Assembly: GCA_014871385.1 (NCBI GenBank)
Contig: CM026425.1
Coordinates: 12,329,152 to 12,393,151 of the forward strand
DNA: 64,000 nucleotides
Reading direction: 5' to 3'
Source: Ceratodon purpureus
Taxonomy: Eukaryota; Streptophyta; Bryopsida; Pseudoditrichales; Ditrichaceae
Shown: positions 52,222 through 63,616 of the stretch, one piece after another
How positions within the stretch are numbered: the first letter of the stretch is position 1
How the letters are laid out: each line of letters begins with the position of its first letter
The notes under the pieces: generated by a model
Databases searched by the model: none
What the model was told of the DNA's origin: nothing
The model's input: only the letters and a program-made list of their open reading frames with translations
Translations under genes and position numbers: made by a program

Positions 52222-52222
52222 T

Positions 52223-52296
52223 TGCTTCCACTGAGAGTTGAACTCAGGACCTCCCGCTTACTAAACGGGTGCTCTAGCCAACTGAGCTATAGAAGC
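52223..52296 (-). tRNA. trnT-AGU: tRNA-Thr(AGT), left arm
   Basis: A 74-nt gene beginning GCTTCTATAGCTCAGTTGGC. The acceptor stem pairs GCTTCTA with TGGAAGC (one G-T pair), with discriminator A. The anticodon loop is TTAGTAA (anticodon AGT) on a CCCGT/GCGGG stem, and the T-loop is GTTCAAC-type. It has no intron and no encoded CCA, as expected for a nuclear gene. Confidence 0.95.
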
Positions 52297-52318
52297 TGAT
52301 ACCCTGACCGGGCGGGCA

Positions 52319-52391
52319 TGGAGATGCGGGGTATCGATCCCCGTACCTCTCGCATGCTAAGCGAGCGCTCTACCATCTGAGCTACATCCCC
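52319..52391 (-). tRNA. trnA-AGC: tRNA-Ala(AGC), left arm
   Basis: A 73-nt gene beginning GGGGATGTAGCTCAGATGGT. The acceptor GGGGATG pairs with CATCTCC (one G-T), with discriminator A. The anticodon loop TTAGCAT sits on a CTCGC/GCGAG stem, giving AGC. No intron and no CCA. It lies 22 nt upstream of tRNA-Thr on the same strand. Confidence 0.96.
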
Positions 52392-54218
52392 TATGACCGT
52401 GCCCTACATCGGCCGTGGAGCCCGAAGGCCCATGCCCGTGCTTGACATGTCCGCTCGGCAGCGTTTTAATTACCTAAATGGCAACTCTGTATACCTCGGC
52501 ATTCGTGCAGTGAAGGTTCTGCATTCTCTTGCTGCAATCCCACTTCCAGTAGCATGACTTTATGAGAGTTCGATCACAAAACATCGTTTGCAGTGCAAAC
52601 GTGCAAACCATGGAAAACTGAAGATGAGCTCCACAGCACACAAGATCCTTACTTAAATACCCAGGGATTTCACATAGTGGGAAATGGTTCCCTCCTATTC
52701 AACCCTAAATGGTTGGAACCTAAATCCATCCTTACTACAACTCTCAATCTTGATTCTTGACCATTGAATACATGACATTATCATGTCTACTTTGGGTGCT
52801 CATAATTCATTCTGCTATAATAATTTTACTCTTTTATTTTATTCTTTACTATGACAATTTTATAATTTATTCATATAACTCCAAAAAGTATGAAATCATT
52901 TTAATTGAATTTCATTTTCAAATGTGAACACATGCAAGCCATTTTCATATCTATGTCTTGTTTTCTAATACCCAAATCTACTTATTTAAACCCTAACACG
53001 TACCTCTACCTTATCAAAGGGAGTAATCACTTAAGTAGTTTTATGACCATCTCCCAATGAGCTCGGTTTTGAGCATCATCTTGTTCTTGTCCATCATATT
53101 CATAGTTTGGAAATTTTTTAGCTATCATTTGACATTTGATTTCAGCTTCATAAGCTTATCACTTTATCCAATTCACGAGTTCTTGTGACAGCGCTATGCA
53201 TTCACACTAAACTTTGGTTTTGTAGTTTTGATAGTCTAACTCTTCTTTCCAAAACATTGAATTGACGTCTAAAGTTTCTTAATATGACATTAATAAAGTA
53301 CCTATCGCATCAAAAAGTCCAAACAATGTTTTCAATGCCACATATACGCAACATTTCCTTATTTATGCATAGGGTTTGACCTTCTACAACAATGTATGTA
53401 CAAACAATAGCCTCTATTATGCTCCATAGAAATTGTGTCTTCTAATCTACAAGAGCCATATATTCTTGACGTTGTAGCAATCTATAAAAAGTTGCAAAAT
53501 CCTAACACACACAATTGAAATTTCTTTTGGCACGTTATCTAATATTTGCTTTTTAAATCAAGAGCACTTCATGCATTAATTCCATACACATTTTTACTTC
53601 TACAGATTTTGGATTAAATGTTGGTGTGAAATTGATGGACCTTAAACCTCTATGGATGAATATTGGATGATATTGTTGATATTGATGTTGTTATTGTTTT
53701 GTACTGATGTTTTTGACATTGATGTTGTTGTTTTCTATTTTATTAATCATTCTAGATGTTATTTATTATTTTTAGCCATGGAATTATATGTACTCTATTT
53801 GATTATGTTTTTGTCAATACGCATGTTTCGAGTGATTTTAGAATCTGAATTTAAAATCACAATTTGTTCTTAAAAAGTGTGTTTACATCGAATCCAAAGG
53901 AAAGGAAATTGTGACATTCTTTTTTTATAAAAGTAAGCAAAAAAGAGCCTAAAGACCGTATACATGAATTATGTCGTTGGATCCGATAAGGTAAGGTTTG
54001 CTGATTTTTGCAAAAGCTTATTGATTCGAAAGGACAATTTCTAGTTAAAGTTATCTTAATTTTCTTGTATTTATGGAATTTTAATTGGTTATTTTACCTA
54101 ACTTCTGTTTTAAGGATAGATTTATCTATTGTTGATAATAAAAAGAAACATAAAATGGGCTCAAGTAAATTGGAAATCAATCAAAATTTAATTATCTTAC
54201 GTGCATTCTCAAAAAGAA

Positions 54219-54975
54219 TCATGGAGCTGAGTGACATGATAGGGCGTGGGGATTTCAACTACATGCTAGAATTCCGCCATTTGACTGTAAAAAGATACAC
54301 CTGAGATAATGGAAAAATAGCCTCGGAAAGGGTAGCAACAAGGCTGGATAGGTTCTACTTACCCTCAGGTCTCCAAGCTATGGGTGGGCAAGTAGGCATA
54401 TTTGCCACCATGTACAGAATCTTGGACCACGCTCCCTGTGCTATCAAATTCAACAAGTCGTCGTTAAAAACCCCCAGGTCTCAACCATTCAACAAGCAGA
54501 TGTTGGCTACGATTCATGGCAGACAACAACTACAAGATGCTCTATTCCCACGAATAAAGCTCTAGGTAAAGGAACTATCTCTTCATAATTTTTCCAAGCA
54601 ATGGGGGAGTGGTAGGATCAGACGTCCTTCAATTCACCAAAGAAACTATCTTACTACTTACAGACTTCGAGAAGGCGTATGATCGAGTGTCTTGGTCCTT
54701 TTTAAAGAAGTCGATGAGAAAGATGGGATTTGATGAAATCTGGATCTCTATGACCCTCAGCCTATATAGAAAAGCATCTGCTACAGTAGCGATAAACAGC
54801 ATTGAGGGCTCAACCTTCCGATTAGAGCGATCGATTCGACAAGGTTGCCCCTTAGCACCATATATGTTTCTTACAGTGGTTAAAGTGCTCACCTATATAA
54901 CTAAAGTCATCACCTGTATTATAAAAAAATTAGATGAATTCTCCTCTCAGCCTCAGAGCTTCGCACAAAATGTAA
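54219..54975 (+). pseudogene. Internally deleted LINE fragment in the palindrome spacer
   Basis: The plus strand reads MIGRGDFNYMLEF (endonuclease GDFN motif), then RVATRLDRFYLP and a few interrupted pieces, then LLTDFEKAYDRVSWSFLKK and IRQGCPLAPYMF (reverse transcriptase). The endonuclease and reverse transcriptase blocks are only about 400 bp apart, so a large internal piece is missing, and stops are present. It differs in sequence from the LINE at the start of the window. It starts right at the end of the left arm. Confidence 0.8.
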
Positions 54976-55388
54976 AATAATGATTTGTGGAGTTCTCCTT
55001 TTAACCTTATTTACATCAATAACAAGGTTTAAGGTGAAGCAGCTTCCATATTGGTGAGGCACTAGACAATTTAATAATTTGTGCATGAATTATGCATGAA
55101 TAAATTTTTTATTTCATGAGCCCTATCCGTCCATTGTACGTGCATAAAAGTTCAAAATGACAAGTGTGATACATGTCTAGTGAGCTCTTGCAAACACGTA
55201 TAGGATAAGCTTGTTGTCGTTGTTCAAATCTTGAAACTCAACAATGTCATAAGATGAAAAATACATGTGCACTCTTGCACTACAAGCGCAATTGAAAATA
55301 AAGGAATCATAGCTAAACAAAATAGGAATGTAGTGCATTTGATTGTTTTAGGTACATTGTCTATAGAAAAGAAAATATCATTGCATCT
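54219..55388. other. Palindrome spacer (1,170 bp)
   Basis: The unpaired centre of the inverted repeat. Its left two thirds are a LINE fragment (54219 to about 54975). The remainder (54976-55388) is AT-rich without recognisable features. Confidence 0.85.
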
Positions 55389-57215
55389 TTCTTTTTGAGA
55401 ATGCACGTAAGATAATTAAATTTTGATTGATTTCCAATTTACTTGAGCCCATTTTATGTTTCTTTTTATTATCAACAATAGATAAATCTATCCTTAAAAC
55501 AGAAGTTAGGTAAAATAACCAATTAAAATTCCATAAATACAAGAAAATTAAGATAACTTTAACTAGAAATTGTCCTTTCGAATCAATAAGCTTTTGCAAA
55601 AATCAGCAAACCTTACCTTATCGGATCCAACGACATAATTCATGTATACGGTCTTTAGGCTCTTTTTTGCTTACTTTTATAAAAAAAGAATGTCACAATT
55701 TCCTTTCCTTTGGATTCGATGTAAACACACTTTTTAAGAACAAATTGTGATTTTAAATTCAGATTCTAAAATCACTCGAAACATGCGTATTGACAAAAAC
55801 ATAATCAAATAGAGTACATATAATTCCATGGCTAAAAATAATAAATAACATCTAGAATGATTAATAAAATAGAAAACAACAACATCAATGTCAAAAACAT
55901 CAGTACAAAACAATAACAACATCAATATCAACAATATCATCCAATATTCATCCATAGAGGTTTAAGGTCCATCAATTTCACACCAACATTTAATCCAAAA
56001 TCTGTAGAAGTAAAAATGTGTATGGAATTAATGCATGAAGTGCTCTTGATTTAAAAAGCAAATATTAGATAACGTGCCAAAAGAAATTTCAATTGTGTGT
56101 GTTAGGATTTTGCAACTTTTTATAGATTGCTACAACGTCAAGAATATATGGCTCTTGTAGATTAGAAGACACAATTTCTATGGAGCATAATAGAGGCTAT
56201 TGTTTGTACATACATTGTTGTAGAAGGTCAAACCCTATGCATAAATAAGGAAATGTTGCGTATATGTGGCATTGAAAACATTGTTTGGACTTTTTGATGC
56301 GATAGGTACTTTATTAATGTCATATTAAGAAACTTTAGACGTCAATTCAATGTTTTGGAAAGAAGAGTTAGACTATCAAAACTACAAAACCAAAGTTTAG
56401 TGTGAATGCATAGCGCTGTCACAAGAACTCGTGAATTGGATAAAGTGATAAGCTTATGAAGCTGAAATCAAATGTCAAATGATAGCTAAAAAATTTCCAA
56501 ACTATGAATATGATGGACAAGAACAAGATGATGCTCAAAACCGAGCTCATTGGGAGATGGTCATAAAACTACTTAAGTGATTACTCCCTTTGATAAGGTA
56601 GAGGTACGTGTTAGGGTTTAAATAAGTAGATTTGGGTATTAGAAAACAAGACATAGATATGAAAATGGCTTGCATGTGTTCACATTTGAAAATGAAATTC
56701 AATTAAAATGATTTCATACTTTTTGGAGTTATATGAATAAATTATAAAATTGTCATAGTAAAGAATAAAATAAAAGAGTAAAATTATTATAGCAGAATGA
56801 ATTATGAGCACCCAAAGTAGACATGATAATGTCATGTATTCAATGGTCAAGAATCAAGATTGAGAGTTGTAGTAAGGATGGATTTAGGTTCCAACCATTT
56901 AGGGTTGAATAGGAGGGAACCATTTCCCACTATGTGAAATCCCTGGGTATTTAAGTAAGGATCTTGTGTGCTGTGGAGCTCATCTTCAGTTTTCCATGGT
57001 TTGCACGTTTGCACTGCAAACGATGTTTTGTGATCGAACTCTCATAAAGTCATGCTACTGGAAGTGGGATTGCAGCAAGAGAATGCAGAACCTTCACTGC
57101 ACGAATGCCGAGGTATACAGAGTTGCCATTTAGGTAATTAAAACGCTGCCGAGCGGACATGTCAAGCACGGGCATGGGCCTTCGGGCTCCACGGCCGATG
57201 TAGGGCACGGTCATA

Positions 57216-57288
57216 GGGGATGTAGCTCAGATGGTAGAGCGCTCGCTTAGCATGCGAGAGGTACGGGGATCGATACCCCGCATCTCCA
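57216..57288 (+). tRNA. trnA-AGC: tRNA-Ala(AGC), right arm
   Basis: Identical to the gene at 52319-52391: anticodon loop TTAGCAT, full cloverleaf, no intron. The following 22 nt to tRNA-Thr contain no T4 terminator. Confidence 0.96.
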
Positions 57289-57310
57289 TGCCCGCCCGGT
57301 CAGGGTATCA

Positions 57311-57384
57311 GCTTCTATAGCTCAGTTGGCTAGAGCACCCGTTTAGTAAGCGGGAGGTCCTGAGTTCAACTCTCAGTGGAAGCA
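57311..57384 (+). tRNA. trnT-AGU: tRNA-Thr(AGT), right arm
   Basis: Identical to the gene at 52223-52296: anticodon loop TTAGTAA. A TTTT run follows at 57386. Confidence 0.95.
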
Positions 57385-57385
57385 A

Positions 57386-57389
57386 TTTT
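57386..57389 (+). terminator. Pol III terminator (TTTT) after the right tRNA pair
   Basis: A T4 run one base after tRNA-Thr and the first such run after the start of tRNA-Ala. Confidence 0.6.
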
Positions 57390-58204
57390 GGAGGACTCTG
57401 AATCCATATTTTGAGTTTTTATTGGAAGCATATATATGTGTGCATTGCAACGCTCCAAAGTTTACATTATTTGGACAATGTATGCAAAAGTTATAAAGTT
57501 TTATCAATTAATTCCTACATATGAAGGATACTCTGCTGGAATGGACGAAATCATTGCACAATCAGGACTGATGGGTACCTGTTAGTAGAGAGTACTACCA
57601 TATACAACCAACCTTTGCCCAGACATCACAGGTATAATGACGTTACACAATTATACCTTATACCTTAGTAAGTATATTGTGAACTTTAGGGCACAAAAAT
57701 GGGTAGGGATGTGCATACAAATGGCTTCCTACGGCCCACTTGAAACAACATTTCCTCCCAGACTAGCAACATTCACTTTGCAACCCAAATAATGTTGTTA
57801 TTTGTACTTACCCATTACGTCACCTCCGAGTTCACATGTTTTTGACATCATTGGTATTTACACATACTTCAATGTTCTAATGTTTGACCAATCATGTTTC
57901 TCAAGGCAAGCATTTTTTTAGTTTCAAACCAAGCACTTGCCTACTTTCAAGCAAACATGTTGAATTCACAATTGATTATGATATCTCTTTAATTTGTAGA
58001 ACTGTCTGTAGCTTTTGGTTTTGGGCACAAAAGGGTTTACAAATGAAAGCAATGCAAGCTTTTGACGATACTTTGTCATTTTTGAAGGTTCTCTAATTGG
58101 TTGATTTTGATGATATTTTGTAATGGTGTGGTTTCTCCCTACTCCTCCATAAAATCATTGGAACAGTGGCTTCTATGTTCCCATGCATGCAACATGGATG
58201 CTTG

Positions 58205-60260
58205 TTCTTTTCTTAAATCTAACTTTTCTTGTTTTTTTGGAAGCTTGAAACCTCAAAACTGCGATTTGTTACGTCTATGCACTTCTAAGGGTGTAAACAA
58301 TTTTTTGATCCTTTTTAATGACTTTCAACCGTATGATCATGAATCTAAGCGTAATTGTTGTTATAGATCCAAAAACTGATCGTTGAATGATTATGGTTTT
58401 AAAGATCATAACATTCAAAGTTTGTGCAAAAGTTTTTTTGGGCATTGCTTAGAGGCATTGCTTCCACGGTGCGAATGGAGACTTGAAGATTGTCACCTCA
58501 AAAATTATGGTCAATTCTTTTTCCATGTAGCTAACTAGATAAGGTATGCTCATGCAAAATTTTGGGAACTTAAATTGCTTTTTAGACCTTCATGCAAATT
58601 ATTTTCTATAAGGAGGTTCAAACTTGATAAATTAGTAAGATATGCTTTACAGAAACAGTTTGTGAGTTAGGGAAAAATTGAACGGTGAGTAGATACCTTT
58701 TTTAATTTAGTTTTTTAAAAAAAAAGCAAATTTTAAAAAGTTCAAAAATCTCAAATTGGGACAAATGTTTAAAGGAAAAACTCAAAAATTACTAAAAACT
58801 TTGAAGCTTGTCTTTCTAAGTTTTGGAGGCTGCCCTTGTAAAATTGGTAAACTTTTTCACTTGGATCACTATAGAGTTTGAGTAGTTATTTGATTATGAA
58901 TATATTTCAATTTTTGTTTTTCTTAAAAGACCTAGTTTTAGACTGTTGGTTTTGGACTTAAAACCTAAAATTTATAGATGAAGGTTCTAAAATTGGAAAT
59001 CGGCTTCAAATGTTTTACTTCATAGACCTTACCGTAGAGGGAGCACCTTGTAAAAATCTTGAAAAAAAATATTACTTTTAACCTCCTCATCTAGGCTAAC
59101 CAAAATTGCAAAAATCCATTTCGGGTTTTGAAGATAGTTAGGGGTTAATTGTATGACATTGTAAGAAAGATGTTCTACGACAATGGCAAGCTATACATTT
59201 GTACAAAATTTCAGTTTTGCCAAGAGGAGAATTGCAATTATGGTAGGATGCCTGAATGAAGGTTTTATCCAAATATTTATTAATCATCATTGTCTTGACG
59301 ATTGTATTCAAATCAAAATGGAGTTCCATGTTACATTAAATTTTTTTCAGGTCACTAAACATCATTTACTATCTAAAATTCAAATAATTTTTTTATAATT
59401 TTTTTCCCAATGAATTTTTCATCTTATGATACATATATCCATGGACGATGAGAGCGGAACTTGGTTTTGCCCTTTACTTCTTCTGTATATTTCGAGAATA
59501 ATTTGGGAACAATACCATGACATTGTCAGGGTTTTGTAGATCAAGAAGTTGTGGAAAATGGAATTGGCTTTGTATGTTTAGTGAACAATATTTTGAAAAA
59601 CCCTTTAGTTTGGACTCTGCTCATAACATAAGTTTGTTGTTGGGCATTATTCTTTTAGCTGTAAGAAGTCCACAGGTTTGTGATTATGACCAAAAGAATT
59701 GTTTGATCAAATTGCAAGAAGATATTCGTGTTGGATTGAATAGCTTTTCAATTTAGTCATCTGATTTCTAGTTAAATTTTAAGTGATTTGTTATTAAGAT
59801 ATTTTTTTCAAAGTAAATTTTTAGAGTCTTAAAAATAAAATTTAGTACGTTTCTTAGTAGGTCTGTTTATAATGCCTTTTTATGCCTGAAGATTCAAGTT
59901 ACTTATTCCAATGAGGTTTCCGTATCAATCAGGAGTTGGTTTTTTATAAATAAGAACATCCCTATGTCCCCTGTTTATTGTTGATCTCCCTAAGATCTAG
60001 TCCATATGTATTTGGTCAAGTTTCAATCTACTGAAAATATTGGTTTTTTGTATATAATTTAAAAAATAAATGAAATTTACAAGAGCTCAGTCTTTTATAT
60101 TATTCAATCATGACACATTTTTGAGGAACTCTATTGGTGTAGCTCCAGTATATTTTAATATTACTAGGGTTGGCATAAATTTGAATCCATTTTGTCATAG
60201 TTTCGCAGTTGCATGTGTAATTTACATGCTTCTTTATCGACATTCAAAATCGAAAGTCAT
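58205..60260. other. AT-rich intergenic region
   Basis: Very AT-rich sequence between the palindrome and eIF1. Open frames at 58101-58379, 59183-59398, 59517-59756 and 60070-60321 are short and match no family I know. The part just below 60261 is the likely eIF1 3' UTR. Confidence 0.5.
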
Positions 60261-61433
60261 TCAAAAACCATGGATTTTAATCAAATCTTTCTTGACAATT
60301 CCTGCCTGCAAAAAGTGTTAAAGGGGTATCAAATAAAATTAAGAATGAATAATAAATTGTTGAACGATAATAATTCCATATATTAAAGTCCATGGTAAGA
60401 AATGAAGTTCTTTAGATATACATCTTGCACTGTAATAATAAAATATAGAAGTTACACAATAATTATTTTGAAGAAACCTTGACTGTATTACAAAATTTCT
60501 GAAAGATTGTTAATGTACTTTACTTGACATTATATGCTTTGATAATAGCAAACACAGTTTTACAGTTATACAATCTTGACACCTCATTTTGTAAACTGTT
60601 TATTATTCAGTGCAAGTAGCATGTTTTGGCATTGCTTTCATACCTCCACAAGAAATTTGGTAACATTCTTTCTTTGATCACCTTGTAGTTGGATAACTTG
60701 CCCCAATTCAGAATCTTGAACAACAACTCCATTGCAACAAAACTCTTTCTTCAGATCTTTGAGAATCTTATTGTAATTGAACTCTTTCTTCAATCCTTGA
60801 ACAGATGTCAAACTCTTTCGTCCATTTCTTTGTTGTACTCTTATGTGCACATAGCCATTCCCTTTTGAACCCGCTCCATTGTCCTCAACATTCGCCTCAG
60901 CGAATGGGTCTGCACAACATGCAATTGGTTAAACAAGCAAATAAGTATATTTTTTGTTTCTTATATTTATCTTCTTGGAGATCATAAAGGAAACAATGTG
61001 TTTGCTATCATTATGTGGTTTAAAAATTGGACCAATGTGTATGATTCTTAAACAATAAAATTATTGTCAAAAGAAAAAAAATTAAACAGCCAACACGATT
61101 TCCAAAAGGATAAATTTTTTGATTGCTTAGCTGAACTCTACTAAATATATGTATTTCCAGTGAAAATATTACAATGTATGGTATGGAATGCCTTTGCACA
61201 TTATTTTACGAATGTTGAAATTATAAGAAGGACATTTAAAACTGAGGATCAACTTGCAACCAATCTACAGAATATACAGTAATATATTTTGAAAAAGTCC
61301 ATGATATGAAAGGGATGAAACACACATAATCAATATTTTGAGTCATCAAATTTACATACAAATAATTCAAAAGTTGAAGACAATAAATTGTACCAAAAGA
61401 CTCTGGTATCTCGTTGTCAGACACCTCCAACAT
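60261..61433 (-). CDS. eIF1 (SUI1): Translation initiation factor eIF1 (SUI1), 3 exons
   Basis: eIF1 binds the 40S ribosomal subunit near the P site and enforces start-codon choice. The exons are 61394-61433, 60644-60909 and 60261-60305; the phases agree and give 116 residues (eIF1 is usually about 113). Exon 1 encodes MLEVSDNEIPESF, which continues into DPFAEANVEDNGAG as in plant eIF1. Exon 2 carries the SUI1 domain (HIRVQQRNGRKSLTSVQGLK, YNKILKDLKKEFCCNG, ELGQVIQLQGDQRKNV). Exon 3 restores the canonical end AGIVKKDLIKIHGF. The introns are 484 and 338 nt. Ignoring the last intron would leave a truncated protein, so the short third exon is needed. Nothing is broken. Confidence 0.95.
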
Positions 61434-63273
61434 GAACCTTAATGTGTTTGATAAAGATAATTTGTTTGTATATATCAACTGATCAGGTTGATATGTGTTT
61501 TAAAAATTTTACAATAAATTTTAAACCACAAAAATGAATAAATTTTTGAGAGGATGCTGTAGTTGCTAAGTTTTTCAATGATTATTTTCTGTAAGTTTGA
61601 AATTATGTGATAAAACGAAGTGTATGATAAAATTGCAACTTGTAAAAGATATAGATTATGACAAAAATGAAAGTTAAAAACGGTAGTTAGAACCAGTTCA
61701 TGAGATGTTAGAGCCAAAGAACGTGATGTGAAATGAAGGGTTTTCTTTGAGGGTCATATTTAACAATCGGGTTGCGATTAATTTTAATGATGGAGGTATG
61801 ACCAAGTTTGATAATGGGCATTTAGTTGTAGTATAAATGTATAATTAATATTATATTATATTATATAAAATTTGGTTAAACTATTTTGATTATTCAAAAA
61901 CCTAGGTGACTTGCAAATTCATGTAATGTAAAGATTATAATTTCCAACAATGCAAGCATTTTGGGTTGAGTGGGTAGATGGATTTTATGTTTGAAAAAAT
62001 TATTGTAAATTTGTATGTAAAATTTTTGTTTTAAAAACTAAATACTAGTTTATACAAATTCTGATCAAGGTTTAGAAGATCAATAAATTTTTAAAATCAA
62101 CCACCATAGATCTCTATAATTTTAGCGGACAACTTCATTACAAACATTCTCATTTATCCATATTCATCTTTCCTACTAGTTCAACGATTTTGCTTATTTT
62201 ACAACTAAAATCAATTATAACATGATTTAAGCAACTTGGGTACCTTCTTGTCTAATGTATATATTTTTGTTGGAAAATGATGATTAAAGAATTTGAAAAT
62301 TAATATGCTTGAATTTGGCATTTTTTATATGGAATAAAAATAATAATAGGCGCTCGTCGTATTCAAAATTTAGATTGTGTTTTGCTAATTTCATCTTGAA
62401 TAACAGTTATTTTTTGTTAAGTTCCTAAACTCATAAGAGAGAGAAATTTCGGTCTCCGAAGGATACTAGCGTGAATTATGAGTTTGTTTGAACCACCTCC
62501 AATCCAAAACAACCTCCAATCCAAAACAACCTCCAATCCAATGCCTACAAACAAAGGTATGATCTACTCCCCGTTTTTGAAAGTAAACACTTTAGTCACA
62601 AGTAACCAGTAACAAAAAATTATAATAATTAGGTTTTAAGTTTCATTTCAATATAAGTTTGGGCATCAAGCCAAGAGTTCATTGTTGGTTGGTGGTGAGC
62701 GTTTGTCTCATATAACTAGTTCGGGTTTGAACCCTGATGGACTCGTTTGAACAAATGTGAAAGATGAAGTGGTTTGGTACTACTAAGTGAGCAATTGCAG
62801 GCAAGAAATGACTTGTGCCAACCAACATCCCATGACGCGTAACAAGAGACATTACACCCGTTGCTAACATTAAAATAAAGTAGCTTTAGCTAGTGATTTT
62901 TTTAATTTTTAATTTTATTTGTTTTTTTGTTTTTAATTATGGGGGGTGTAGTATTTGGGGTAGCGATTGATGGTTTTCTATTCTTATTTTGTGAAGGAAT
63001 ATAGATATGGCATATTGTATAAGGATAATATTTATGCTTTTAAAAGTATTTTTTGACGGGAAGCATAAGTATTTTTGATGGTAGGCATAAGTATTTTGAA
63101 ACTAGTTTCAAGTAATTTCATTGATGGGATGTGTGTAGTGGCTTTGGCGCTTGCTTTGATGACAATTAGGGGGTCGACTTTTTGTCCTTAAGCAACAATA
63201 CCAGCTATTATTGATATGTTTATGTTAGTTTTAGCTTCAAGTGTTTTTTTTGAGAATTTGTCATTGCAATATG
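61434..63273. other. AT-rich intergenic region with eIF1 promoter
   Basis: The eIF1 promoter and 5' UTR should lie just above 61433. A short tandem repeat (three copies of CCTCCAATCCAAAACAA, the last incomplete) occupies about 62496-62541. A possible tRNA-derived SINE fragment lies near 62680-62760. 62900-62940 is T-rich. I see no protein-coding gene. Confidence 0.5.
62496..62541. repeat. 17-bp tandem repeat, three copies
   Basis: CCTCCAATCCAAAACAA occurs twice in full, followed by a partial third copy. Confidence 0.85.
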
Positions 63274-63613
63274 CACTATAGGAAAACCTTGTTTTTTGTC
63301 ATGTCTTGAGTGATGTCTCAAAAAACGCAAAGACATCGACGCTGATGTCTTGCAAGCCCGAAGACATCTCAGACAAGGCGGATCTCTAAGAAGACATCCG
63401 CAAAGACATTCACATCTCCGCAGACATCTTCGCGTCTTCTTAAAGATACAGCTACTTTTAGTCCACCCAAGTTGCTACAGTACTCAAAAGTACCCAAAAG
63501 ACGCAGAAGACATCCTCCGGTCTTGCTAGACATCTTTCTCTATGTTAAAGACATTAGCAAAGTGATTGTGCGTCTTTAGAAGACATCACCAAAAACAAGG
63601 TTCTCTTATAGTG
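63274..63613. mobile_element. Non-autonomous CACTA element (340 bp) rich in AAGACAT motifs
   Basis: It starts CACTATAGGAAAACCTTGTT and its right end, read in reverse complement, starts CACTATAAGAGAACCTTGTT. ATG flanks both ends (63271-63273 and 63614-63616), a 3-bp target duplication. The interior consists largely of GACATC/AAGACAT motifs in both orientations (about 15 copies), resembling sub-terminal transposase-binding repeats with all internal sequence removed. It has no coding capacity. The termini differ from those of the 15.7-kb element, so it belongs to another CACTA family. Confidence 0.88.
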
Positions 63614-63616
63614 ATG

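Larger units (their letters stand above)
51403..54218 (+). repeat. Left arm of large inverted repeat (2,816 bp)
   Basis: Each position p in this arm pairs with position 109607 minus p in 55389-58204. The pairing offset is constant from one end to the other, so there is no net insertion or deletion. Every segment I compared was identical, including three translated frames and the tRNA block. At the outer end, pairing stops at 51402/58205. At the inner end it stops at 54219/55388. The arm is AT-rich apart from the tRNA cluster. Confidence 0.95.
55389..58204 (-). repeat. Right arm of large inverted repeat (2,816 bp)
   Basis: Reverse complement of 51403-54218 with constant offset (see the left arm). 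It carries the second copy of the tRNA-Ala/tRNA-Thr pair on the plus strand. Confidence 0.95.

Noticed and set aside
51403-58204. Reading the palindrome as long terminal repeats of a retrotransposon
   Set aside because: The copies are inverted, not direct, lack TG/CA ends, and no gag-pol genes lie between them.
60638-60850. Truncated eIF1 ending with Val-Glu-Val
   Set aside because: A donor after the Glu codon and an acceptor at 60306 add the canonical AGIVKKDLIKIHGF end, so the gene is complete.
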